Shown: positions 37,860 through 46,640, counted from the first letter of the stretch. The stretch is DNA of 54,849 nt from an uncultured bacterium (GCA_905214265.1 CAJMLQ010000003.1:1-54849); one strand, 5' to 3'. The notes: generated by a model not told the origin, from the sequence alone. Numbers and translations are program-made.

Positions 37860-39350
37860 TTAATGAAGCATCTGAAGGACCTGCCCAGCCATTGCCTCTT
37901 TTTCCACACTGCCGGTAAACCGCACCGGTTTCTCCCGCAGCTCCAGCAGAGAAGTGGGCGGCTCCATCCCTGACAGTTTGGCCAGCAGCTCCACCTGCTC
38001 AAAATCTCCCTCCGGAATCGCTTCCCGGGAGATCGCCTTCAAAACACTGCCCGTGAACTTGTACGGCGACGCAGTGGAGGCGATAATGGTTTTGGCCGTA
38101 TCGCCCGTAGCGTCTACATAATCTGTGTAAACTTTGACGCCTACTGCCGTGTGGGTGTCGCAAAGGTATCCGTACTCCCGGAAGGTCTTTCCAATGGCGG
38201 AAAGGGTTTCCTCATCGGTGCAGTATCCGCCATAGAAGCCCTCCCGCAGCTTTTGGAGCACCTCCGGTGTCACCGCATACCGGCCCTCCCTGCCCAGCGC
38301 GGCAAACCACTCTCGAATCTGCCCGTCATCTCGGCCGCAGAGGTCGTAAAGCAGCCGCTCCAGATTCGAAGAGATCAGAATGTCCATGGACGGCGAGGGC
38401 GTGGTGTGAAACTCTCGGTTTTTGTCGTAGACGCCGGTGCGCAGGAAATCTGTCAGCACCTTGTTCCGGTTGGAAGCACAGATCAGCTTCCCGACGGGCA
38501 GTCCCATACCCTTGGCGTAATAAGCCGCCAGGATGTTCCCGAAATTCCCGGTGGGGACCACTACGTTGACCGCTTCCCCCAGCGTGATCTCGCCCTGCTC
38601 CACCAAAGAGGCATAGGCCGCGATATAATAGACGATCTGCGGCACCAGCCTGCCCCAGTTGATGGAGTTGGCAGAGGAGAATATCTGTCCATTTTTTGCC
38701 AGCTCCTCCAAAACGGCCGGATCGGTAAAAATCCGCTTTACGCCGCTCTGAGCATCGTCAAAGTTGCCCTCAATGGCGCAGACCGCTACGTTTTTTCCCT
38801 CCTGGGTGGTCATCTGCAGCTTCTGCATGTTGCTGACCCCATGGACCGGATAAAACACCAGCATCTTGGTGCCGGGAACATCCCGGAACCCTTCCAGCGC
38901 CGCCTTGCCGGTATCGCCGGAGGTAGCCACCAGCACCACGATCTCCTTTCCCGGGACCGTCTTTTTGGCGGAGACCGTCAGCAGGTGCGGAAGAAGCTGC
39001 AGCGCCATGTCCTTGAACGCACAGGTGGGACCATGCCAGAGCTCCAGCAGATAAGCATTCTCCCCCACTTTGGCGATTTCAGAGATGTTTTCACTGTCGA
39101 ACTTTTCATTGGTGTAGGCCCTGTCCACACATTCCGCCAGCTCTTCTTCCGAAAAATCCGTCAGAAACCGGGAAAGGATCACCTTGGCTTTCTCGTTGTA
39201 GCTCTTGCCGACCAGCGCGCCGATCTCCTCCAGGGAGAGCTTTGGCAGCTCCTCCGGCACGAAAAGCCCGCCTTCCGCGGAAATGCCCTGAGAAATGGCC
39301 TGCGCCGCCGTCACGCGGCAGGAGTTGTCGCGGGTGCTGTTGTAGTACAT
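37860..39350 (-). CDS. thrC: Threonine synthase
   Basis: Pyridoxal-phosphate enzyme that converts O-phosphohomoserine to threonine. The PLP lysine is Lys113 in GPTCAFKDMALQLL, the phosphate-binding block is ATSGDTGKAALEGF, and PTGNFGNILAAYYAKGMG is typical of the longer ThrC form (496 residues; opening MYYNSTRDNS). No other threonine gene is adjacent; the small gene 39380-39577 lies upstream on the same strand, 29 bases away, so they may share a transcript. Confidence 0.96.
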   Translation of the reverse strand: MYYNSTRDNSCRVTAAQAISQGISAEGGLFVPEELPKLSLEEIGALVGKSYNEKAKVILSRFLTDFSEEELAECVDRAYTNEKFDSENISEIAKVGENAYLLELWHGPTCAFKDMALQLLPHLLTVSAKKTVPGKEIVVLVATSGDTGKAALEGFRDVPGTKMLVFYPVHGVSNMQKLQMTTQEGKNVAVCAIEGNFDDAQSGVKRIFTDPAVLEELAKNGQIFSSANSINWGRLVPQIVYYIAAYASLVEQGEITLGEAVNVVVPTGNFGNILAAYYAKGMGLPVGKLICASNRNKVLTDFLRTGVYDKNREFHTTPSPSMDILISSNLERLLYDLCGRDDGQIREWFAALGREGRYAVTPEVLQKLREGFYGGYCTDEETLSAIGKTFREYGYLCDTHTAVGVKVYTDYVDATGDTAKTIIASTASPYKFTGSVLKAISREAIPEGDFEQVELLAKLSGMEPPTSLLELREKPVRFTGSVEKEAMAGQVLQMLH

Positions 39351-39379
39351 AATGGTTCCCCTTTTACAAGTAAAATGGT

Positions 39380-39577
39380 TTATTTTTGATATTTTTCAGG
39401 CAAGATGGAAATGTCCCGGATCATATCCCCGTTGATCAGCCGGACCTTGTTTTTTTCTTCGACTTTAATCCAATTCTCCTCCACCGCCACGATTTTCCCC
39501 GTGACGCCGAAAGAGTCGTTAAAGAGGACGATGGCGCAGACCTTTCCCATAAATTCCTTGATCAATTCTGTCGGCAT
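39380..39577 (-). CDS. Small conserved protein, DUF6897-like
   Basis: A 65-residue soluble protein (MPTELIKEFMGKVCAIVLFN, then VTGKIVAVEENWIKVEEKNK and a final DISILPEKYQK), resembling small Sm-like beta-barrel proteins annotated DUF6897 in Clostridia. Function unknown. ATG 39577 is preceded by GGGGGAG at ten bases. The frame continues upstream through a hydrophobic stretch (YWIIIFAVLMLLVLLP) and a basic linker, with a GGGAGGG sequence seven bases before an ATA codon at its head, so a membrane-anchored longer form beginning at a non-standard codon is conceivable. I prefer the short form. Confidence 0.65.
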   Translation of the reverse strand: MPTELIKEFMGKVCAIVLFNDSFGVTGKIVAVEENWIKVEEKNKVRLINGDMIRDISILPEKYQK

Positions 39578-39725
39578 TTTTCGTTTTCTCCCCCGCTTTT
39601 TTCTTTGCGTCAAGCTGAGATACTGCCAGTTTCTCTGCGGCAGCAGGACCAACAGCATAAGGACGGCAAAGATGATGATCCAGTATGATATGGCAAATCC
39701 CTCCCTGCCGGTTCCGTGGCGGCGA

Positions 39726-40628
39726 TTATAGATTTTCCGTGAAGAACCGCTGCGCGTTGCCGAAGGTGATCTTTTCCACCAGCTCCGGCTCAAAATGCTT
39801 CAGGAGGTTCTGATGCCAGTCGGGAACTTTCTCAATCCGGTCCAGCCGGGACGGCATCGCCGCTCCATCAAAATCGCTGCCCACTGCCAGCACGTCCTCG
39901 CCGCCTAGGGAAAGGATATGGCGGATATGGCGGCGGATCTCCTGGAAGGAGGCGTCGCTTTCTCCGTTGATGAAGATCGGATAGAAGTTGATGCCGATAA
40001 GCCCCTTCCGGTGGATGATTTCCTGAATCTGCAGGTCGTCGAGGTTCCGCTTGTGCGGGCATATCTCAAAGCAGTTGGAATGGGTGGCGATAAAGGGCCG
40101 CTCCGCGACCTCGCAGAGATCCCAGAAGCCCAGGGTGTTCAGGTGGGAAACGTCGACAATGATCCGGTTCCGCTCTAGTTCCCGGACAGCCTCTTTCCCC
40201 ATGTCCGTCAGCCCGATCTCGCTCTGAACGCCGCCAGCCAGCTCGTTTTCGCCGTTCCAGACCAGGGATAAAACCCGCACCCCCATCTGGGCAAACTCCT
40301 CGATCCGCTCCAGCTTCCCGCCCAGAGCGGCGCCGTTTTCCACAGTCAACATGGCGTTGCAGACTCTCTCCTGGAGATGGTCCTTATCATAGGGCACGAT
40401 CGGACCGCCGGATTCCAGAGCCCGCTGCAAAACTTCCGCCTGGCTCTTGAAGTCATGGTAGGCTTTCGCCCCGCGGTGTTCATCGCGGATGAAGGCGGCA
40501 AACGCCTGGACCCAACAATCAAAGATCTGGCCCCGCTCCACCGAAATGTCATAATCATTGGCCATCAGCGGTGTCTTTTCCGCGGCGCACCGGTGCAGCG
40601 TGTCGCAGTGCAGATCAAAATGTCGCAT
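39726..40628 (-). CDS. Membrane dipeptidase, peptidase family M19
   Basis: Zinc dipeptidase related to renal dipeptidase. The zinc ligands are visible: DLHCDTL (His-x-Asp), AMLTVENGAALGG (bridging Glu), IIVDVSHLN and IATHSNCFEICPHKRN (His), then VGSDFDG (Asp). The protein is 300 residues from ATG 40628, where GGAGG lies eight bases upstream; the longer frame overlaps rnhB. No signal peptide is present, so it probably cleaves imported dipeptides in the cytoplasm. It follows the rnhB-yraN gene by 16 bases and so sits at the tail of the rplS-to-rnhB block. Confidence 0.92.
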   Translation of the reverse strand: MRHFDLHCDTLHRCAAEKTPLMANDYDISVERGQIFDCWVQAFAAFIRDEHRGAKAYHDFKSQAEVLQRALESGGPIVPYDKDHLQERVCNAMLTVENGAALGGKLERIEEFAQMGVRVLSLVWNGENELAGGVQSEIGLTDMGKEAVRELERNRIIVDVSHLNTLGFWDLCEVAERPFIATHSNCFEICPHKRNLDDLQIQEIIHRKGLIGINFYPIFINGESDASFQEIRRHIRHILSLGGEDVLAVGSDFDGAAMPSRLDRIEKVPDWHQNLLKHFEPELVEKITFGNAQRFFTENL

Positions 40629-40644
40629 ACCTGTTGCCTCCATT

Positions 40645-41613
40645 TCATTGCTCCGCCGGAAAGGCGTTCTCCAGGTGCTCCACCGAGAGGACCGCTCCGT
40701 CCGCACGGGATAGGGTGACTTCTATCACATCAAACCGGGGCTGCAGCTCCGATGGATGCTCGGAAAGATAACTGAGGGCGGTTTCCGTCAGCTTTTTCCG
40801 CTTGGCCGGCCCCACCGCCTCCCGGGGAGTCCCGACGCTGTCCTCCGATCGAGTCTTGACCTCGCAGAAGACCAGCGTCCCTCCGCCGGCAGCGATAAGG
40901 TCGATCTCGCCGTAACGGCTGTACCAGTTGGTTTCCAGGATCTGGAATCCCTTCTCCGCCAGCCGCTGGGAGGCCGCCGCCTCACCGCGCTCACCAGCGC
41001 TCAGGTTCGGCTCCCCGCCCTTTTTGGCATAATACTTTTTTAGAAAAGACATCCGGTGAATGGGCGAAGGCCCCAGCCGGTCCAGACAGGCATAATGCTC
41101 CTGGCTCCCATAGCCTTTATGCTTTCCGAAGAGATAGCCGGGATATTTCCGTTCCATCTCCGCCATATACCGGTCCCGGGACACTTTGGCGATGATGGAC
41201 GCCGCCGCCACTGACGCAGACGTCCCGTCCCCCTTGACTAGACACCGAGAAGGCACCGGCAGTGCCGGATTTTTGTTCCCGTCCACCAGCGCCATTGCCG
41301 GCTTAACCGGCAGCGCCTCCACAGCCCGCCGCATGGCCAGCATGGCGGCCTGAAGGATATTGAGCTCCTCGATCTCCGCCACCGTGGCGATTCCCACCGC
41401 CCAGGCCTCCGCCCGGCTGATAATTTCTTCGTAAAGGGCGTCCCGCTTCTTTTCCGAAAGCTTTTTAGAATCGTTGATGCCGGGGATCTCCTCATCCAAG
41501 GGCAGGATCACCGCAGCAGCATAAACGTCTCCGGCCAAAGGTCCCCGTCCTGCTTCGTCCACACCGCAGAAGGGCGGTAGCGCCAGGGAGCGATCGTATT
41601 CGTAAAGAGTCAA
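40645..41613 (-). CDS. rnhB: Ribonuclease HII fused to a YraN/UPF0102 nuclease-like domain
   Basis: The first 195 residues are ribonuclease HII, which nicks RNA-DNA hybrids: FCGVDEAGRGPLAGDVYAA with Asp19 and Glu20, LVDGNKNP with Asp111, and AAASIIAKVSRDRYM. Residues 205-322 are a complete UPF0102 (YraN) domain, a PD-(D/E)XK-type fold: AGERGEAAA at 206-214, RYGEIDLIA at 233-241 and FCEVKTR at 249-255. The two are usually separate adjacent genes; here they are one uninterrupted frame of 322 residues. TTG 41613 overlaps the stop of ylqF as TTGA, with GGGGGAAG four bases ahead. Confidence 0.92.
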   Translation of the reverse strand: MTLYEYDRSLALPPFCGVDEAGRGPLAGDVYAAAVILPLDEEIPGINDSKKLSEKKRDALYEEIISRAEAWAVGIATVAEIEELNILQAAMLAMRRAVEALPVKPAMALVDGNKNPALPVPSRCLVKGDGTSASVAAASIIAKVSRDRYMAEMERKYPGYLFGKHKGYGSQEHYACLDRLGPSPIHRMSFLKKYYAKKGGEPNLSAGERGEAAASQRLAEKGFQILETNWYSRYGEIDLIAAGGGTLVFCEVKTRSEDSVGTPREAVGPAKRKKLTETALSYLSEHPSELQPRFDVIEVTLSRADGAVLSVEHLENAFPAEQ

Positions 41614-42497
41614 GCGTCTTCCCCCTTCCGGTCCGGCGGCGCCTCCAGGGAGAGCTTCCCAAGTTTGCCGCCCCGGTACTCATCCAGCACCATCGTCGCG
41701 GCGCGGAGGGTGTCGGTCTCTCCACAGCTGACGAGCATCCCCCGCTTCCGGCCTACCAACTCCAGCAGCTCGTAGTCCTCCCGGCCTTCCGTGTCGGCAG
41801 AGGTCAGCTTATACCGTTCTGCCAGCAGCTGCGGATACTCCATATGGAGCCACGCCAGCAGCCGTATGGCCAACAATTCCACATCCACCACCTGGTCCCG
41901 GACCGCGCCGGTGAAGGCCAGCCGTTCCCCCACCGCCTGGTCTTCAAATTTGGGCCAGAGGACGCCGGGGGTGTCCAGCAACTCCACATCTCTGGCCACC
42001 GTGACCCACTGCTTGCCGACGGTAACGCCGGGGCGGTCTTCCACCCGGGTACGGCGCTGGTTGGCGGCCCGATTGATGAAGGAGGATTTCCCCACGTTCG
42101 GAATCCCCACGATCATCATCCGCAGAGGCCGCCCCGCCATGCCCCGCTGCTCCCGGCGCTGGATCTCCTCTGCCAGGACCTCCCGTACCATGGGCAGGAA
42201 TTTCTCCATTCCCCGGCCAGACTTAGCGTCCACCGCAATGGCGGGAATCCCCTGGGCCTGATACCAGAAAAGCCAGCGGGCCGTGATCCTCGGATCTGCG
42301 GCGTCGCATTTATTGAGAACGATCAGCCGCTTTTTCTGCCCGATCCACTTAGGAAGCTCCGGATTCCGGGAACTCTGCGGGATTCGGGCATCGGTGATCT
42401 CCACCACCAGGTCGACCAGCTTGACGCTGCTTTCGATCATCCGGCGAGTCTTGGCCATGTGGCCGGGGAACCATTGAATCGAGGGTGCCTGTGCCAT
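41610..42497 (-). CDS. ylqF: Ribosome biogenesis GTPase YlqF/RbgA
   Basis: Circularly permuted GTPase needed for late 50S assembly. G motifs occur in permuted order: G4 VLNKCD, G1 IVGIPNVGKSSFIN, G2/G3 region PGVTVGKQW and LLDTPG. The opening IQWFPGHMAKT is diagnostic, and the C-terminal ANTAR-like helical region is present. Length of 295 residues is normal. AAGGAGAAACGA precedes the ATG. It lies in the rplS-lepB-lepB-ylqF-rnhB block, a common Firmicutes arrangement that links ribosome assembly with L19. Confidence 0.96.
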   Translation of the reverse strand: MAQAPSIQWFPGHMAKTRRMIESSVKLVDLVVEITDARIPQSSRNPELPKWIGQKKRLIVLNKCDAADPRITARWLFWYQAQGIPAIAVDAKSGRGMEKFLPMVREVLAEEIQRREQRGMAGRPLRMMIVGIPNVGKSSFINRAANQRRTRVEDRPGVTVGKQWVTVARDVELLDTPGVLWPKFEDQAVGERLAFTGAVRDQVVDVELLAIRLLAWLHMEYPQLLAERYKLTSADTEGREDYELLELVGRKRGMLVSCGETDTLRAATMVLDEYRGGKLGKLSLEAPPDRKGEDA

Positions 42498-42529
42498 TCG
42501 TTTCTCCTTATTCTGGGGTGTTGCCGTCC

Positions 42530-43120
42530 TCAGCGGACCGGCCCAATTTTATTCAGGGGCAGCAGCCGGAAAATGACCCGCCCCAGGATCTCTTCTTCAT
42601 CAATAAATCCAACGCTGGAAAAACGGCTGTCCGTAGAGTGGTTCCGATTATCTCCCATGACAAAGATCTTTCCCTCCGGAACCGTCACCGGATAATCGTG
42701 ATCGCCCCGCCTGCTGTTGTTGATGGTTTCCGCAATATAAGGCTCGGAAAGGACCTTCCCGTCCACCAGCACCTCGCCGTTTTCATTAATGTCCACTGTC
42801 TGCCCGGCCACAGCAATGATCCGCTTCACCAAAGCTTCATTGAGTCCCGTATTTTCTGAAAGGATGACGATATCCCCATATTCCGGCGTGTAAAACAGGT
42901 TGGAGGAGATCAGCCGGTCTCCGTCCTGAAGCGTAGGAACCATGGAGAAGCCGTCTACCGACACTACCCGGATCAGGAAATGGAACACGATAAAAACGAT
43001 CACTCCCGCAAAGAGGATCGCCTTTGCCCACTCCCAAAGCTCTTTTTTCAGATTAAAGGGTTCCTTCCCGCTGTTTTCCGGATTCTCGTTCTCCGGCTGA
43101 ATCTCTTTGAGCTCTTCCAT
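42530..43120 (-). CDS. lepB: Signal peptidase I, second copy
   Basis: Membrane serine-lysine protease that removes signal peptides. One membrane segment (residues 30-50) is followed by catalytic Ser in VDGFSMVPTLQDGD and catalytic Lys in ALVKRIIAVAGQTVDI, then FVMGDNRNHSTDSR. The protein is 196 residues. It follows the first lepB copy after 15 bases, and the two share over half of their residues by eye, so they are tandem duplicates or a long-standing pair. ATG follows AGGAGGACAGAG. Confidence 0.94.
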   Translation of the reverse strand: MEELKEIQPENENPENSGKEPFNLKKELWEWAKAILFAGVIVFIVFHFLIRVVSVDGFSMVPTLQDGDRLISSNLFYTPEYGDIVILSENTGLNEALVKRIIAVAGQTVDINENGEVLVDGKVLSEPYIAETINNSRRGDHDYPVTVPEGKIFVMGDNRNHSTDSRFSSVGFIDEEEILGRVIFRLLPLNKIGPVR

Positions 43121-43135
43121 CTCTGTCCTCCTATA

Positions 43136-43783
43136 TCAGTGAACCAAACCAGCGCGTCCCATCGGCAGCAGCCGGAATAAAACACGGCCAATCACTTCTT
43201 TTTCGGCCACGCAACCGATCTCCGAAAAGCGGCTGTCCGTGGAATGACTACGGTTGTCCCCCATCACGAACAGGAATCCCTCCGGGACCTCGAGGGGATA
43301 CGTTTCTTCCCCCGGTTCAGTGCCTGCCTCCGCAAGATACGGCTCTTCCAGCTTCTTCCCGTCCACAAATACAGCGCCGTCTAAAATTTCCACTGTCTGC
43401 CCGCCGGTTGCCACGACCCGCTTGATCAGACGTTCGCCTAGGCTATTTTTTTCCGACAGCACCACGATATCGCCGGTTTGAGGCGTGTAAAACATCCCGG
43501 AAATCACCAGTCGGTCTCCCTCCGCAACCGTAGGCTCCATGGAGTGGCCCTGCACGCTGACGACGCGGATCACACAGTAAAAGAGCAGAAAAGTGGCGAT
43601 TGCCACAGTACCCAGGCTGCGGACCCACTCCCAAAGCTCCCGCCTCCAGGAGTTCCCTTCCGGCTGCCGCACCGGTTCTGGCTCCGGCTCCGGCGCGGTG
43701 AGACGCTGCTCCAGTTCCTCCAGAATCCGGTCGATCTCCTCGTCCGAATGCACCTGTCCGGCAGCCATCCGTTCTTTGTCCAC
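43136..43783 (-). CDS. lepB: Signal peptidase I, first copy
   Basis: Paralogue of the next gene. An acidic cytoplasmic N-terminus (EEIDRILEELEQRL, then a Pro-Glu linker) precedes one membrane segment near residues 72-92, the catalytic Ser in VQGHSMEPTVAEGD, catalytic Lys in RLIKRVVATGGQTVEI, and FVMGDNRSHSTDSR. GTG 43783 is used because GGAGG lies seven bases upstream; ATG 43768 is the alternative. The product is 215 residues. It lies between rplS and the second lepB. The longer acidic N-terminus is the main difference between the copies and could give them different partners. Confidence 0.93.
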   Translation of the reverse strand: MDKERMAAGQVHSDEEIDRILEELEQRLTAPEPEPEPVRQPEGNSWRRELWEWVRSLGTVAIATFLLFYCVIRVVSVQGHSMEPTVAEGDRLVISGMFYTPQTGDIVVLSEKNSLGERLIKRVVATGGQTVEILDGAVFVDGKKLEEPYLAEAGTEPGEETYPLEVPEGFLFVMGDNRSHSTDSRFSEIGCVAEKEVIGRVLFRLLPMGRAGLVH

Positions 43784-43859
43784 CAAACCGCCTCCGTTTC
43801 CTGAAAAGCCTCGAATAGCAGAAAAAGGGACGTTACCGTCCCTTTCCGCGCCGCTCTTA

Positions 43860-44201
43860 TTAGAGTTTCTCTTTGATTCTGGCAGCCTTGCCGACTCTGT
43901 CGCGCAGATAGTAGAGCTTCGCTCTTCTGACACGGCCGTGACGGAGCACTTCGACACTTACAACGTTGGGGGAATGGATCGGGAATACCCGCTCCACACC
44001 ACAGCCATAGGAAACGCGGCGAACCGTAAAGGTCTCCGAGATCCCACCATGCTTCATCGCGATGACCGTACCCTCAAACATCTGGTTTCTTTCCTTGTCA
44101 CCTTCACGGATTTTGACCGCGATGCGGACGTAGTCGCCGATCTGAATGGCCGGTTTCTCGGTCTTCATGCTGGACTGGCTGATGATTTGCAATGCGTCCA
44201 T
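43860..44201 (-). CDS. rplS: Ribosomal protein L19
   Basis: Large-subunit protein at the 30S-50S interface. IQIGDYVRIAVKIREGDKER, MFEGTVIAMKHGGISETFTVRR, ERVFPIHSPNV and RVRRAKLYYLRD are the conserved blocks. Length of 113 residues is normal. AGGAGGATCAAA precedes the ATG. It is the first gene of the rplS-lepB-lepB-ylqF-rnhB series and has its own promoter and a structured leader. Confidence 0.97.
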   Translation of the reverse strand: MDALQIISQSSMKTEKPAIQIGDYVRIAVKIREGDKERNQMFEGTVIAMKHGGISETFTVRRVSYGCGVERVFPIHSPNVVSVEVLRHGRVRRAKLYYLRDRVGKAARIKEKL

Positions 44202-44214
44202 TTTGATCCTCCTA

Positions 44215-44345
44215 AAATTTCAGACATTCATGCATGCAGGATTTTTCCTGTGCAGAGGACTGCCCGCTTTAATGTTGCGCTGGTGCGCAGGTAACATTAA
44301 TCCCCACCGCTGCGCCTTACGGCCCACTGGCGGAACAATATCTAG
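44215..44345 (-). promoter_or_regulatory. Putative L19 leader RNA
   Basis: The 130-base rplS leader is rich in structure: GGCGCAGCGGTGGGG, and a strong hairpin TTAATGTT/AACATTAA with an inner GCGC/GCGC pair. A regulatory L19 leader is known in many Firmicutes at exactly this position; the motif match was judged by eye only. The remainder of 44202-44537 is this leader, the promoter and the terminator of the next operon. Confidence 0.5.
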
Positions 44346-44348
44346 TAT

Positions 44349-44377
44349 ATTTTAGCACATCTTTTCAAAAAAAGCAA
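44349..44377 (-). promoter_or_regulatory. Promoter of rplS
   Basis: TTGCTT (44377-44372) and TAAAAT (44354-44349), 17 bases apart on the minus strand, with a TG just before the -10. Confidence 0.75.
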
Positions 44378-44482
44378 GCACTTTTTCCATCCAAATTTTT
44401 TTCCTGCATATCGATCCTTCCGCCGGTTCCTGCCCGGAGAAATCTTTTTATTATTATAGCCGAAAACTCCGGCCGCGTCAAG

Positions 44483-44527
44483 AAAAAGTAAAACCCCGGA
44501 CGCCGCATAGCGGTACGCCCGGGGTTT
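44483..44527 (-). terminator. Terminator of the isomerase-oxidoreductase operon
   Basis: Nine-pair outer stem AAACCCCGG/CCGGGGTTT with an inner GC-rich stem, followed on the minus strand by TTTACTTTTTC. It starts ten bases after the oxidoreductase stop. Confidence 0.8.
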
Positions 44528-44537
44528 GAAAATCCGT

Positions 44538-45704
44538 TTAGATTTCGGGGATTTCGATCTCGACCTCGCGGCCCAGTTCGGCGGATTTGAGGATGCCGTC
44601 CAGGATCGCCTGGTTATAGATGATCTGCTCCGAGGGAATGGGAGCAGCAGTGCCGTTCTTCGCCGCATCCAGGAAGGTCCGGATCTTGCGGTCAAAGAGG
44701 TTGCCTTCTTCCTTGATGATCGGGACGACGGTCTCGACCTGCTCGCCGGCCACTTCGTGGTAGATGGTCATGGGGCCGCCCACCGAGCCGTTCCAGCAGT
44801 CGGTAGAGGGAATCCGCAGGCCGCCCTTAGTGCCCAGGATGATGGTGTCGCCGGGGGTGTTGATGTTCATAGCCCAGGCGATGCGGAAGTCCAGGATGAT
44901 ATCGCCCTCAAGCCGTACGAAAGCCGCCGCAAAATCGTCGACGCCGAATTTTTTCGCGTATTCCGGATGGCCGGTCTTCACATAGTTGGAATAGTTGGGA
45001 TCGGTTCCGAAGAAAGCGGACTTATAACCGGAAACGGTCAGGGGCTTGGGATAGCCCACCGCGTTGAGGACCATATCCAGGGAGTAGCAGCCGATGTCGC
45101 CCAGGGCACCGATGCCGCCGGTTTCCTTCTCGATGAAGGTGGTGCCGTAGGGAGTGGGGATGCCGCGGCGGCGGCCGCCGCCGGTCTGGATGTAATAGAC
45201 TTTGCCCAGTTCGCCGGACTCAACGATCTTCTTGATCATCTTCATGTTGGCGTCAAACCGGGGCTGGAAGCCGATGGAGAGCACCTTGCCGCTGGCCTTT
45301 TCCGCTTTGCGGATGGCAGCTGCTTCCTCGATGGTGACGCACATGGGCTTCTCCAGCAGAACGTTGAGGCCCTTTTCCAGCGCGTAGATGGCACAGGGCG
45401 CATGCTGGCAGTTGTAGGTGCAGACGCTGACGGCGTCCAGGTCGGGCTCATTGTCGATCATTTCCTTGTGGCTGCTGTAAGTGCGCACGCCTTCCACGCC
45501 GAATCTCTTGAAAAAGGCTTCGGCCTTACCGGGAACCAGATCTGCGCCGGCAACGATTTCCACGTCGGGCTGTTTCAGGTAGCTGGCGATATGGGCCTCC
45601 GCGATCCAGCCGGTGCCGATGATGCCGACCTTCACCTTTTTGCTGGCGTCTACTTCTGTGCCTTCGCCAGTGTTTTCCATAAAGCGGTTGAGGATGTCGC
45701 TCAT
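44538..45704 (-). CDS. Gfo/Idh/MocA family oxidoreductase
   Basis: NAD(P)-dependent dehydrogenase of the Gfo/Idh/MocA family, which act on sugars and inositols. The Rossmann motif VGIIGTGWIAEAHIASY lies about 25 residues in, after a short N-terminal segment; LLEKPMCVTIEEA carries the catalytic EKP Lys; GGRRRGIPTPYGTT and GDIGCYSLDMVL are typical. ATG 45704 with AAGGAG ten bases upstream gives 388 residues; the open frame 32 codons upstream overlaps the isomerase region. It is 50 bases after the isomerase gene, with which it forms a catabolic pair of the inositol/ketosugar kind. Confidence 0.92.
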   Translation of the reverse strand: MSDILNRFMENTGEGTEVDASKKVKVGIIGTGWIAEAHIASYLKQPDVEIVAGADLVPGKAEAFFKRFGVEGVRTYSSHKEMIDNEPDLDAVSVCTYNCQHAPCAIYALEKGLNVLLEKPMCVTIEEAAAIRKAEKASGKVLSIGFQPRFDANMKMIKKIVESGELGKVYYIQTGGGRRRGIPTPYGTTFIEKETGGIGALGDIGCYSLDMVLNAVGYPKPLTVSGYKSAFFGTDPNYSNYVKTGHPEYAKKFGVDDFAAAFVRLEGDIILDFRIAWAMNINTPGDTIILGTKGGLRIPSTDCWNGSVGGPMTIYHEVAGEQVETVVPIIKEEGNLFDRKIRTFLDAAKNGTAAPIPSEQIIYNQAILDGILKSAELGREVEIEIPEI

Positions 45705-45754
45705 AGTTTCCACTCTCCTTGTGTCGTTTGAAACAGATTTTATGGGAAGCGGCG

Positions 45755-46582
45755 TCAAACGCCGATCTTCTTTAAATATTCGCGGCTCATCTGCGCGCAC
45801 TCCATAGACGTTTTCTCCATGGAAGGACGGTCCTGCTCGACCACGACCCAGCCCGCGCCCGCCTCTTCAGCGGCCTCGAGGATGGAGGGGAAGTCCTGCA
45901 ACCCATATCCCACCGGCCGGAATTCAAAGACATTCTCCCCGCCAGCCTTTTTGTCCACGCCGATGAGTTCATAGAACGGCCCGTCGCTTTCCGCGTCCCG
46001 GTTGCTCATATAGAAGTCCTTGAGGTGGACCACCGGCGCGCGCCCGGCGTATTTCCGGACGTAAGCCGCCGGATCTACCCCGGCCACGTTGACCCAGCAG
46101 GTGTCGATCTCCGTCTGGAGCAGGTCGGCCGGAATCACCCGGTAAAGCATATCCAGGGCGTATTCGCCGTCCAGCTTTACGAACTCAAAATCGTGGTTGT
46201 GGTACAGCATGGACATACCTTTTTCCTTGGCGATGCCCGCCAGCATCCGGATATCCTCCACCGTCTTGCCGAACTGCTCGGTCCCGGGTCGGAGCTCCTC
46301 CGGCAGATACGGCACTGCCACATATTTACAGCCCATCTCTGCGTACCCGCTCAGGACACCCTGAGGATCCGCCAGCATATCCGCCAGCGGCACGTGGGCG
46401 GATATCAGGGTAAGCCCCGCCTTTTCCACAGCGGCCTTCACCTCGGCATAGCTCCGGCCGTACAGTCCGGCCAGCTCCACGCCGTCGTAGCCCATCTCCC
46501 TGATTTTCTGCAGACTACCTTCCAAGTCTTTTTCGGCAAAATCCCGAACGGAATAGACCTGCAATGCAACTGAAAAATTCAT
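45755..46582 (-). CDS. Sugar phosphate isomerase/epimerase, TIM barrel
   Basis: Xylose isomerase-like TIM-barrel enzyme of the IolE/IolI kind, 275 residues. ALQVYSVRDFAEKDLEGSL and MGYDGVELAGLYG open the barrel; metal-binding positions are in LYHNHDFEF, EIDTCWVNVAG and VHLKDFY, and the late Glu in GWVVVEQDRP. AAAGGAGGAATG precedes ATG 46582; the open frame upstream crosses the promoter. It heads a two-gene operon with the Gfo/Idh oxidoreductase, under a promoter with a cre-like operator at the start site, and with a PocR-AraC gene upstream on the same strand. Substrate unknown. Confidence 0.9.
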   Translation of the reverse strand: MNFSVALQVYSVRDFAEKDLEGSLQKIREMGYDGVELAGLYGRSYAEVKAAVEKAGLTLISAHVPLADMLADPQGVLSGYAEMGCKYVAVPYLPEELRPGTEQFGKTVEDIRMLAGIAKEKGMSMLYHNHDFEFVKLDGEYALDMLYRVIPADLLQTEIDTCWVNVAGVDPAAYVRKYAGRAPVVHLKDFYMSNRDAESDGPFYELIGVDKKAGGENVFEFRPVGYGLQDFPSILEAAEEAGAGWVVVEQDRPSMEKTSMECAQMSREYLKKIGV

Positions 46583-46626
46583 CAAACATTCCTCCTTTTG
46601 CAAAACTCTAACCAAATTTTCGGGAA

Positions 46627-46640
46627 TGTAATCGTTTACG
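46627..46640 (-). promoter_or_regulatory. cre-like operator (CcpA or LacI family) at the isomerase operon start site
   Basis: Plus-strand TGTAATCGTTTACG matches the catabolite-response consensus TGWAANCGNTNWCA at 13 of 14 positions, and its core GTAAtCGtTTAC is a near-palindrome. It covers the predicted transcription start (about 46639), where binding would block initiation. CcpA and other LacI-family repressors use such sites. Confidence 0.68.
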
